Under the pieces are notes generated by a model. The model was given only the letters and a program-made list of their open reading frames with translations, ran no database searches and was not told the DNA's origin. A program made the position numbers and the translations under genes. From VFZN01 sp050249615 (GTDB lineage: Bacteria; Acidobacteriota; Vicinamibacteria; Vicinamibacterales; UBA2999), in the NCBI GenBank assembly GCA_050249615.1, contig JBFWQE010000001.1, forward strand, positions 62,001 to 126,000: a DNA stretch of 64,000 bases, given 5' to 3'. Positions 34,656 to 42,065 of this stretch are shown piece after piece (position 1 is the stretch's first letter; the number at the start of each line of letters is the position of its first letter).

Positions 34656-36767
34656 CTACTTCGTCCCCTGCACCCTCGCGATGACTTCCTCGCTCACGTT
34701 GCTCGGCGCCTGCTCGTACCGATCGAAGTGCATCGAGTAGGTGGCGCGCCCCTGCGTGCGCGACCTGAGGTCGGTCGCGTAGCCGAACATCTCGCTGAGC
34801 GGCACCCGGGCCGAGATGATCTCGGTGCCGCCGCGGTTCTCCTGCGCCTGGATGCGGCCCCGGCGCGACGCCAGGTTGCCCATCACGTCGCCCAGGTAGT
34901 CCTTCGGGCAGACCACTTCCACCCGCATGATGGGCTCCATCAGCACGGGCTTCGCCTTCTTCGCCGCGTCCTGGAACGCCATCGACCCGGCAATCTTGAA
35001 GGCCATTTCCGACGAGTCGACCTCGTGGAACGACCCGTCGTAGAGCTCGATCCGCACGTCGTCGATCGGGTAGCCGGCGAGCACCCCGCGCGTGAGCGCC
35101 TCCTGGATGCCCTGGTCGATCGGCTTGATGTACTCCTTGGGGATCGCGCCGCCCACGATCTCGTTCTCGAACTGGTAGCCCGTGCCAGGCGGCAGCGGGA
35201 CCAGCCGAATCTTCGCCTCGCCGAACTGGCCGCGACCGCCCGTCTGGCGGACGAACCGCCCGTGCCCCTCGGCCGGCGCCGTGAGCGTCTCCTTGTAGGC
35301 CACCTGCGGCTTGCCCACCGTGGCCTCGACGCCGAACTCGCGCTTGAGGCGGTCCACGATGATCTCGAGGTGGAGCTCGCCCATGCCGCGGATCACCACC
35401 TGGCCGGTCTGCTCGTCCGTCGCGACGCGGAAGGTGGGGTCCTCGCCCATCAGCTTGCTCATGCCCTGGCCCAGCTTCTCCTGGTCGGCCTTCGTCTTCG
35501 GCTCGATGGCGAGCGAGATAACCGGCTCGGGGAACTCCATGGACTCGAGCAGGACGGGCTTCTTGTCGTCGCAGAGGGTGTCGCCGGTCGTGACCGACTT
35601 GAGGCCCACGGCCGCGGCGATGTCGCCGGCATGGACCTCCTTGATCTCCTCGCGCTTGTTGGCGTGCATCTTGAGGAGACGGCCCACGCGCTCGGTCTTG
35701 CCCTTCGTGGAGTTGAGGACCGAGGACCCCGCGTTGAGCGTGCCGGAGTACACGCGGAAGAACGTGAGCTGGCCGACGAACGGGTCGGTCATGATCTTGA
35801 ACGCCAGCGCCGCGAACGGCTCCTTGTCATCGGCCCGGCGCTCGATGAGGGCGTCCTCGTCCTTCGCATTCGGGTCGGTGCCCGTGACCGGCGGGATGTC
35901 GGTGGGCGACGGCAGGAAGTCCACCACCGCGTCGAGCATCGGCTGCACGCCCTTGTTCTTGAACGCCGACCCGCAGATGACGGGCACGAACGGCGCGTCC
36001 TCCTTACGGACCGACTCGATGACGCGCTTGCGGAGGGCGACCTTGATCTCGTCGATCGTGATGGCCTCGCCGCCCAGGTACTTCTCGAGCAGCTTGTCGT
36101 CGGCCTCGCTCACCTTCTCGATGAGCTTCTCGCGGTAGGCCTGCGCCTCGGCCATCATGTCGGCCGGGATCTCGCCGACGATGTAGTCGGCGCCCATCGT
36201 CTCGTCCTTGTAGGTGAGCGACCGCATGCCGATGAGGTCCACCACGCCCTTGAACTTGTCCTCGGCGCCGATGGGCAGCTGGATGGCGACGGGGTTGCCC
36301 TGCAGCTTCGACTCGATCTGGGAGAGGCACGCCTTGAAGTCGGCCCCGATGCGGTCCATCTTGTTCACGAAGCAGACGCGCGGGACGCGGTACTTGTCGG
36401 CCTGACGCCACACCGTCTCGGACTGCGGCTCCACACCAGACACCGCGTCGAACACCGCCACGGCGCCGTCGAGCACGCGCAGCGAGCGTTCGACCTCGAC
36501 CGTGAAGTCCACGTGGCCCGGCGTGTCGATGATGTTGATCCGGTGATCGCGCCAGAAGCACGTGGTCGCCGCCGACGTGATCGTGATGCCACGCTCCTGC
36601 TCCTGCTCCATCCAGTCCATCACCGCGGTGCCTTCGTGCACCTCGCCGATCTTGTAGGTGATGCCGGTATAGAACAGGATGCGCTCGGTCGTGGTCGTCT
36701 TGCCGGCATCGATGTGGGCCATGATGCCGATGTTGCGCGTCCGTTCGAGTGGAGCTTGGCGAGCCAT
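34656..36767 (-). CDS. fusA: Elongation factor G (canonical)
   Basis: 703 residues. The P-loop AHIDAGKT (17-24), DTPGHVDFT (G3) and NKMDRIG (G4) are intact, as are the C-terminal domains (TGGRGQFGEAKIRL). It drives tRNA-mRNA translocation with GTP hydrolysis. It lies between rpsG and rpsJ. A diverged second EF-G gene is at 14360. Confidence 0.98.
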   Translation of the reverse strand: MARQAPLERTRNIGIMAHIDAGKTTTTERILFYTGITYKIGEVHEGTAVMDWMEQEQERGITITSAATTCFWRDHRINIIDTPGHVDFTVEVERSLRVLDGAVAVFDAVSGVEPQSETVWRQADKYRVPRVCFVNKMDRIGADFKACLSQIESKLQGNPVAIQLPIGAEDKFKGVVDLIGMRSLTYKDETMGADYIVGEIPADMMAEAQAYREKLIEKVSEADDKLLEKYLGGEAITIDEIKVALRKRVIESVRKEDAPFVPVICGSAFKNKGVQPMLDAVVDFLPSPTDIPPVTGTDPNAKDEDALIERRADDKEPFAALAFKIMTDPFVGQLTFFRVYSGTLNAGSSVLNSTKGKTERVGRLLKMHANKREEIKEVHAGDIAAAVGLKSVTTGDTLCDDKKPVLLESMEFPEPVISLAIEPKTKADQEKLGQGMSKLMGEDPTFRVATDEQTGQVVIRGMGELHLEIIVDRLKREFGVEATVGKPQVAYKETLTAPAEGHGRFVRQTGGRGQFGEAKIRLVPLPPGTGYQFENEIVGGAIPKEYIKPIDQGIQEALTRGVLAGYPIDDVRIELYDGSFHEVDSSEMAFKIAGSMAFQDAAKKAKPVLMEPIMRVEVVCPKDYLGDVMGNLASRRGRIQAQENRGGTEIISARVPLSEMFGYATDLRSRTQGRATYSMHFDRYEQAPSNVSEEVIARVQGTK

Positions 36768-36840
36768 GTGCGTCAGTTCAACGAGACAGGGTCAACGTTC
36801 GGAGTTCAAGAGTTCAAAGTCCAGCGCTCGAAGCGACGCG

Positions 36841-37314
36841 CTACCAGCGGTAGTGCGCGAAGGCCTTGTTGGCCTCGGCCATCCGGTGCGTGTCCTCGCG
36901 CTTCTTCACGGCGCCGCCGCGGAGGTTGGCCGCGTCGAGCAGCTCGTTGGCCAGCTTCTCCTGCATCGTCTTGCCGTCGCCGCGCGACCGCGCGTAGCTG
37001 ACCAGCCAGCGGATGCTGAGCGAGAGCCGGCGGTTCGGGTTCACCTCGATGGGCACCTGGTAGTTCGAGCCGCCCACGCGCCGCGACTTCACCTCGAGGG
37101 CCGGCTTCACGTTGTCCACGGCCTTCTTGAAGATCTTCAGCGGGTCGTCGCCCGAGCGCTCCTTGATGATGTCGAAGCTCTGATAGAGGATGCGCTCCGC
37201 CGTCGAGCGGCGCCCCTCCAGCATGATGGTGTTGATGAACTTCGTCACCAGCGGGCTCCCGTAGAGGGCGTCCGGGGGCAGTTCACGCTTCGCGATTTCT
37301 CGTCTACGCGGCAT
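36841..37314 (-). CDS. rpsG: Ribosomal protein S7
   Basis: 157 residues starting MPRRREIAKRELPPDALYGS. GGSNYQVPIEVNPNRRLSL and the C-terminal MAEANKAFAHYRW match S7, which organises the 30S head. The 73-bp gap to fusA holds degenerate GTTCRRA-type heptamers near 36797-36818. Confidence 0.97.
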   Translation of the reverse strand: MPRRREIAKRELPPDALYGSPLVTKFINTIMLEGRRSTAERILYQSFDIIKERSGDDPLKIFKKAVDNVKPALEVKSRRVGGSNYQVPIEVNPNRRLSLSIRWLVSYARSRGDGKTMQEKLANELLDAANLRGGAVKKREDTHRMAEANKAFAHYRW

Positions 37315-37330
37315 ACAGAAGATCCTGAGG

Positions 37331-37365
37331 TCTTGGGTCCTGGGTCCTGGGTCTTGGGGCCTGGG
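37331..37365. repeat. 7-bp tandem array, 5 units, next to the rpsL stop
   Basis: TCTTGGG, TCCTGGG, TCCTGGG, TCTTGGG and GCCTGGG in tandem. The array ends one base before the rpsL stop codon (37367-37369) and fills most of the rpsL-rpsG gap. Confidence 0.93.
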
Positions 37366-37366
37366 G

Positions 37367-37741
37367 CTACTGCTTCGGCCTCTTCGCGCCGTACTTCGAG
37401 CGGCCCTGCTTGCGGCCCTGGACGCCTACGGCGTCGAGCGTGCCGCGCACGACGTGATAGCGCACGCCGGGCAGGTCCTTCACACGGCCGCCGCGCACGA
37501 GCACCAGCGAGTGCTCCTGCAGGTTGTGGCCGACGCCCGGGATGTAGGTCGTCACCTCGATCTGGTTCGTGAGGCGGACGCGGGCCACCTTCCGGAGGGC
37601 CGAGTTCGGCTTCTTCGGCGTCTGCGTGAACACGCGGACGCACACGCCGCGCTTCTGCGGGCTCTCCTGCAGCGCCGGGCTCTTGGTCTTCCACCGAATC
37701 TGTTCGCGTCCCTTGCGGACGAGCTGACTGATCGTCGGCAC
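37367..37741 (-). CDS. rpsL: Ribosomal protein S12
   Basis: 124 residues from GTG 37741 (VPTISQLVRKGRE), the usual S12 length, with GGAG 6 nt upstream. The frame is open to 37771 but the extra residues are not S12-like. Both streptomycin-sensitivity segments, TPKKPNSALRK and VRGGRVKDLPGVRYH, have the wild-type lysines. S12 sits at the decoding centre. It is the first gene of the superoperon. Confidence 0.96.
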   Translation of the reverse strand: MPTISQLVRKGREQIRWKTKSPALQESPQKRGVCVRVFTQTPKKPNSALRKVARVRLTNQIEVTTYIPGVGHNLQEHSLVLVRGGRVKDLPGVRYHVVRGTLDAVGVQGRKQGRSKYGAKRPKQ

Positions 37742-37763
37742 GCTTCGCTCCACTCCAAGCGAC

Positions 37764-37797
37764 AAAAACACCCACGGCCGCCGTAGCGGCGGCTGTG
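37764..37797 (-). terminator. Terminator-like hairpin in the rpsL leader (possible attenuator)
   Basis: On the minus strand CACAGCCGCCG and CGGCGGCCGTG form a stem with one mismatch and loop CTA. GGTG and five T residues follow, ending 23 bp before GTG 37741. Its place between the promoter and the first gene suggests attenuation rather than final termination. Confidence 0.5.
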
Positions 37798-37950
37798 GCG
37801 CCCCAGGCCTGAAAGTCCGGTGGGACTTGGCGCCTCGGGCAGGAAACCCTACTTTTTCGTGTTGTCGGCATCGGCGGACGCTCCACTTCTCATGGCGTCA
37901 CGATGCAACTGAGCCTAGATAGGGTGTCCCAGGCTCACGAGAACCTGACG

Positions 37951-37980
37951 AGCATAGCACGCCGCGGCGGCGGCGTGCAA
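37951..37980 (-). promoter_or_regulatory. Promoter of the str/S10 superoperon
   Basis: -10 TATGCT (37956-37951) is preceded by TGC, an extended -10. A partial -35 TTGCAC (37980-37975) lies 18 bp upstream. The start would be near 37944, giving a leader of about 200 nt. The same architecture occurs before the tRNA-tuf operon at 62059-62088. Confidence 0.55.
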
Positions 37981-38055
37981 CTCCGCTAAGATTCGGCCTG
38001 GCCTGGACCGGAGCGTGCGCCCTCACGGGGCCCAGGCCGGAAAGGCGTTTCGCCC

Positions 38056-38439
38056 ATGATCCGGCTCGTCCATTGCACGCTCCTCCTCAGTCTTGCCTTC
38101 CCCCCGGCCGCCACAGCTCAGCAGCGCCCGCCAAGGCCGCCCGAGAACGTCCAGGTGCTCACCGAGCTCCAGGGCCAGCCCCTCCGAGCCGAGATGCAGC
38201 GCATCGCGGCCGCCCTCGGGGTGAAATGCGACCACTGCCATGTCCAGGGCAACTTCGCCAGCGACGAGAAGTCGCCCAAGCGGGCCGCGCGGCGGATGAT
38301 CGAAATGACCCGGGCCCTCAACGCCCGACACTTTCCCGATTACGAGGTGAAGGAGGGCGACTCGGTGCTGGGCCGCGTGACCTGCTACACCTGCCACCGG
38401 GGCATGACGGCGCCGATGGCCGCGCCACCGGCGCCATGA
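38056..38439 (+). CDS. Small periplasmic diheme cytochrome c, reaction-centre-cytochrome-like
   Basis: 127 residues. A signal peptide (CTLLLSLAFPPAATAQ) is followed by two heme-binding motifs, CDHCH at 58-62 and CYTCH at 110-114. The segment between them (SPKRAARRMIEMTRALN) resembles the photosynthetic reaction-centre cytochrome c subunit family, whose short non-photosynthetic members are common in Acidobacteria. It probably carries electrons in the periplasm. It converges on the cytochrome b/c fusion gene, whose stop is 13 bp away, and may be its electron acceptor. Confidence 0.82.
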   Translation: MIRLVHCTLLLSLAFPPAATAQQRPPRPPENVQVLTELQGQPLRAEMQRIAAALGVKCDHCHVQGNFASDEKSPKRAARRMIEMTRALNARHFPDYEVKEGDSVLGRVTCYTCHRGMTAPMAAPPAP

Positions 38440-38451
38440 GCGCGCGCCGGG

Positions 38452-40056
38452 CTACTTCCGCCCGGCCAGGTAGCGGGCCAGGGCCTCGATCTGCGCGCCG
38501 GTGAGCTTGTCCTTGAACCGGGGCATGGACGACTCGCCGTAGACCAGCGATGCATCCTCGATGATGGCCTGGATCTCGGCCGGATTCCGACGCCGCCCGA
38601 CCGCCGAGAGGTCGGGGCCCAGGGTCCCGCCTTCGCCCGACACTCGGTGGCAGACGACGCAGGTGCTCGCGTAGGTCATCGCCGCGAGCCGCACCCCCGG
38701 CTCGAGGGGTGGCGGCTCGATGCCCGCGTGCCGCCGCCGCAGATAGGCGACGACCGCCTGCGCCCCGAAGCGGCCCATGGCGCTCCGAGGGGCCCGGTCC
38801 TCCGCGGTGCGCACGCCTGGCGCGATCGCGACCGGGTCGGTCATGTGGTTGAGGAGCCACTCCTCGTCCCGCCTCAGGCTGGTCCGCTCCATCGGCGCCG
38901 CCGGCCCGCCCGCAACGTGGCAGCGAGCGCACACGCTGTTCTCGCCGGTGGCCAGTTCCAGCCCGGCCACCGGCAGCAGGCCCCAGTCATTCGCTGCCTT
39001 CCCCTCGGGCCGATCGCGAAGGCCGAGGCCCGTCAGCCCGGCCACCCCCGCCGCCAGCACCGCCATGCCCACGCTGTAGGGCAGTCGCGCCCTGGCCCAG
39101 GGACGGCGCTCCGGGTGTCGATCGAGGAACGGCAGCAGCGCGAGGAATCCGACGGCCAGGCCCGGTATCAGCTGCGTGGCCACGGGCTCGGCCGGTCCCG
39201 GAAAGTACTTCAGCAGCTGGAACAGCGACAGGAAGTACCACTCGGGACGGGGCACGTAGCTCGCGTCGGCGGGATTGGCCATCTCGTCGAGGGGCGCCCT
39301 CACGAAGTACGCCAGCGTCAGCAGCGACGCGAAGACCACCGCCATGACCACGGTGTCCTTCATCACGTGCCACGGGAAGAACGGCGTGGCGGAACCTGGC
39401 TTCGGACCTAGCGGGCCCGAGATGCCATGGCGACGCATGAGGAACAGGTGCGCCACAGCGAAGGCGAGCAGCACGGCCGGCAGCAGGAAGACGTGTGCGG
39501 CATACCACCGGCCCAGGGTGAGCGCCCCGAGCTCGGGGCCGCCGCGGAGCCCGTTGGCCAGCCACTCTCCCACCAGCGGCGCGCCACGTGCCACGTTGAT
39601 GGTCACCGTGGTCGCCCAGTACGCCTTCTGGTCCCACGGCAGCAGGTAGCCGCTCAGGGCGAAGCCGAGGATGACCAGCAGCGAGGCGAGGCCGCTCAGC
39701 CAGGTGAGCTCGCGCGGCGCCTTGTAGGCACCGTGGAGGAACGCGCGCAGCATGTGGGCGACGGCCGCCACGACCAGGAAGCTGGCGCCCCAGACGTGCA
39801 GGCCGCGTACGAGGTAGCCCATCGGCAGGTCGCGCATCACGTAGCGCACGCTGTCGTACGCCAGCAGCGGCGACGGCACGTAGTACATCGCGAGCACGAA
39901 GCCCGAAAGGAACTGGACGCCGAGCAGCAGCATGATCACGCTGCCGAGGGTGAAGGCCCAGCCGGTGCCGCCGGGCAGGCGCTCGTCGAGGAGATGGTGC
40001 AGGCCGGCGCGATAGCCGGTTCGCGCGTCGCACCAGTCGAGCAGCCGCGCCAGCAT
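38452..40056 (-). CDS. Cytochrome b fused to a diheme cytochrome c tail
   Basis: 534 residues from ATG 40056. The N-terminal part is cytochrome b, with heme ligands His87/His101 and His188/His203. The second pair is 15 apart, as in cytochrome b6 rather than mitochondrial b. The quinol-site motif PEWY is at 271-274. After about residue 360 come two c-heme motifs, CARCH at 376-380 and CVVCH at 466-470. It should oxidise quinol and pass electrons through the Rieske protein to its own c hemes. It starts 2 bp after the Rieske stop. Confidence 0.92.
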   Translation of the reverse strand: MLARLLDWCDARTGYRAGLHHLLDERLPGGTGWAFTLGSVIMLLLGVQFLSGFVLAMYYVPSPLLAYDSVRYVMRDLPMGYLVRGLHVWGASFLVVAAVAHMLRAFLHGAYKAPRELTWLSGLASLLVILGFALSGYLLPWDQKAYWATTVTINVARGAPLVGEWLANGLRGGPELGALTLGRWYAAHVFLLPAVLLAFAVAHLFLMRRHGISGPLGPKPGSATPFFPWHVMKDTVVMAVVFASLLTLAYFVRAPLDEMANPADASYVPRPEWYFLSLFQLLKYFPGPAEPVATQLIPGLAVGFLALLPFLDRHPERRPWARARLPYSVGMAVLAAGVAGLTGLGLRDRPEGKAANDWGLLPVAGLELATGENSVCARCHVAGGPAAPMERTSLRRDEEWLLNHMTDPVAIAPGVRTAEDRAPRSAMGRFGAQAVVAYLRRRHAGIEPPPLEPGVRLAAMTYASTCVVCHRVSGEGGTLGPDLSAVGRRRNPAEIQAIIEDASLVYGESSMPRFKDKLTGAQIEALARYLAGRK

Positions 40057-40058
40057 GG

Positions 40059-40559
40059 CTAGACCTGCACCAGGATGCGGGTGCCGTCGACCCGGGTCGG
40101 CAACTCGTCCAGCGGCCGCGGCGGCGGGCCGGCGACGACGCGCCCCTCGAGGTCGTAGACGCCTCCGTGGCAGGGGCACTCGATCTGGAGGGCTTCGGCA
40201 TTGACGCGCGTACGGCAGCCCAGGTGCGTGCACGTGGAATCGAGCGCGCGCACGCCGCCGTCGCCCGACCGGACCAGGAACACCACGCGACGGTCCACGG
40301 CCTCGGTCGCGCCGTCCTGCCGCGCGACGCGGAGCGTCACCGCGCGGGGCTCACCGTCGCGGAGCGCGGACAAATCGCCCGCGCTCAGCCACATGCGCTC
40401 CCGCCGGGTGAGCCCCGGCGCGAGCGCCGCGCCGCCGAGCACGAAGGCCAGCGTAGCCCCGATCGTGGTGTGAACCCCCTGAATCACCCGCACCAGGAAC
40501 GTGCGCCGTTGGTTCTCGGGCAGGGATGAAGAGGAAATGCGCGCCGGCTGTTCGATCAC
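40059..40559 (-). CDS. Rieske iron-sulfur protein of the bc complex
   Basis: 166 residues from GTG 40559, preceded by a G-run. ENQRRTFLVRV near 16-26 resembles a twin-arginine signal and leads into a membrane anchor (about 28-48). Cluster ligands are Cys110 and His112 in CTHLGC, and Cys128 and His131 in CPCHGG. The disulfide cysteines Cys115 and Cys130 are present. It precedes the cytochrome b/c gene in a two-gene operon. Confidence 0.93.
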   Translation of the reverse strand: MIEQPARISSSSLPENQRRTFLVRVIQGVHTTIGATLAFVLGGAALAPGLTRRERMWLSAGDLSALRDGEPRAVTLRVARQDGATEAVDRRVVFLVRSGDGGVRALDSTCTHLGCRTRVNAEALQIECPCHGGVYDLEGRVVAGPPPRPLDELPTRVDGTRILVQV

Positions 40560-40719
40560 TGAACCCCCCGATGAAGCAGGAGCGGATCCGCCGGCGCGAC
40601 GGGACGCTCACGTTGTGCGACGCAGTATACGCAGCGCCGCGCCGAGGGCGTCGTCATTTGTTGTCACGATCCGTCCATCGGTGTCATGCACGGCCGAGCA
40701 CCGCGGCTCGCCCGTCCCC

Positions 40720-40725
40720 TATAGT
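40720..40725 (+). promoter_or_regulatory. -10 element placing transcription start at the TPR gene GTG
   Basis: TATAGT ends 6 bp before GTG 40732, so transcription from it would begin at or next to the start codon. No good -35 was seen. This would make a leaderless mRNA if correct. Confidence 0.35.
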
Positions 40726-40731
40726 GAAAGG

Positions 40732-42057
40732 GTGACCGTCGAACCAGCTGCGCCGCGCCTCTTGCTCCTCGTCGGCGACGACGAGCACGAGCTTTGCGAG
40801 GCGGGACACGCGCGGGTCCTCGAACGGCAGGCGACGCGCCCCGGAGCCCGCGTCATCGCGACTCCTCCACCCGCCCACTGGCCGTTCCTGTTCCCCTTGT
40901 GCCCGCCCCTGCCGGCCGGGCCGGTCATCCTCTGGGCGGACAGTGCGCATGGCGCATTCGAGAATCACCAGACGTCGAACACGCGCCTCGTCACGACGCA
41001 GGCGTCGTATCTGATGGCGGAGTGGGACGCCGCGCTGGCTGCCCACGGCGACGCCTGGCTCGTGGCGACGGTCATGCGCGGGCCGGCGGCGCGACATGCC
41101 GAGGAGATCCTGCGGCGGCGGGGAATCTTCGCCGGGGCCCGCGTCGAGGAGCCCGCGAACGCCCTGGCGGCGTCCGGGAGGCCAGTCGCCGCCAGCGTGG
41201 CGCCCGCGGACCAGGAGAGCCGCGTCGCGCGGGACCTCCTGGCCACAGCCTTCCGCGAGGCCGATCCCGCGTCGCGCCTGCGCCTCTGCGTCGAGGCGCT
41301 CGGCCACGGCCGCACGCCGCCGGCGCTCCTCGCCACCGCCAGCGTCTGCCAGGAGGTCAACGACCTCGCCGGCGCCGCGCGCGACCTGGACGAGGCCATC
41401 GCGTTGGCCCCGGCGTGGGCTGCCTCCCGCTTCGAACGCGGCAAGACGTGGCTGCGGCTCGACGACATGGAACAGGCGGCGGCCGCGTTCCGGGCGGCGG
41501 CCGAGCGCCTGCCGTCCTTCGGCGGGGCGTGGGGCAATCTCGGCGCGACGCTGGGCGAACTGGACCGTCCCGCCGAGGCGCTCGAGGCCTTCGAGCGGCT
41601 GCTCGCGCTCGATCCCGACAGCCCGCAGGCCGTGAACAACGTCGGCGTGGTCACCCGCGAGCTGGGGCGCCTGCCGGAATCGGAGGCGGCGTTCCGCCGC
41701 GTGATCGAGCTCGAACCGAATCTGGCGTTTGGCCATTACAATCTGGGACACACCCTGTTCCTGCAGGGCCGCTACCAGGCGGCGGCCGCCGCGTACGGGC
41801 AGGGCCAGGCGCGGGACCCGGATCGAAATCCGGTGCAGGGATCCCGGCTGGCGATGTGCCGGCTGGCCACGGGGGACGCCGCGGGGGCGCTGTCGGAACT
41901 GCAGCGCGCCACGGGCGCGATGCCACGCGAGTATCGTCGCCAGCTGCTGGCCGACACGAGCGCCATCCTGTGGGCGCTGGTCACGCACCAGCCGGAGCTG
42001 GCCGGGTGGCAGATGGTGCACGACTGGCTGCAAGCCGAGTTGTCGAAGCTAGCTTGA
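40732..42057 (+). CDS. TPR-repeat protein with an unassigned N-terminal domain
   Basis: 441 residues from GTG 40732. Residues 1-150 form an alpha/beta region without a recognised family; ILWADSAHGAFENHQTSNTR is a striking segment. Residues 190-400 contain about five tetratricopeptide repeats (LDEAIALAPAW, AWGNLGATLGELDRPAEALE, FGHYNLGHTLFLQGRYQAAA). TPR proteins are protein-binding scaffolds. It is 8 bp before the histidine kinase gene, so a role in that signalling pathway is likely. The start is uncertain; the frame continues upstream into the Rieske promoter region. Confidence 0.7.
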   Translation: MTVEPAAPRLLLLVGDDEHELCEAGHARVLERQATRPGARVIATPPPAHWPFLFPLCPPLPAGPVILWADSAHGAFENHQTSNTRLVTTQASYLMAEWDAALAAHGDAWLVATVMRGPAARHAEEILRRRGIFAGARVEEPANALAASGRPVAASVAPADQESRVARDLLATAFREADPASRLRLCVEALGHGRTPPALLATASVCQEVNDLAGAARDLDEAIALAPAWAASRFERGKTWLRLDDMEQAAAAFRAAAERLPSFGGAWGNLGATLGELDRPAEALEAFERLLALDPDSPQAVNNVGVVTRELGRLPESEAAFRRVIELEPNLAFGHYNLGHTLFLQGRYQAAAAAYGQGQARDPDRNPVQGSRLAMCRLATGDAAGALSELQRATGAMPREYRRQLLADTSAILWALVTHQPELAGWQMVHDWLQAELSKLA

Positions 42058-42065
42058 GGAGGCGC

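Larger units (their letters stand above)
37742..38055. other. Divergent intergenic region with the str leader
   Basis: These 314 bp separate rpsL (minus) from a cytochrome c gene (plus). On the minus strand they hold a promoter (37951-37980), a possible 14-codon frame (37893-37849, no clear ribosome site), a hairpin with stem AAGTCC/GGACTT (37813-37828) flanked by two GGCGCC copies, and a terminator-like hairpin (37764-37797). No convincing plus-strand promoter was found. Confidence 0.6.

Noticed and set aside
37849..37893. A 14-residue leader peptide before rpsL
   Set aside because: An in-frame ATG to TAG exists, but no ribosome site and no regulatory codon run; kept only as a remark in the leader finding.
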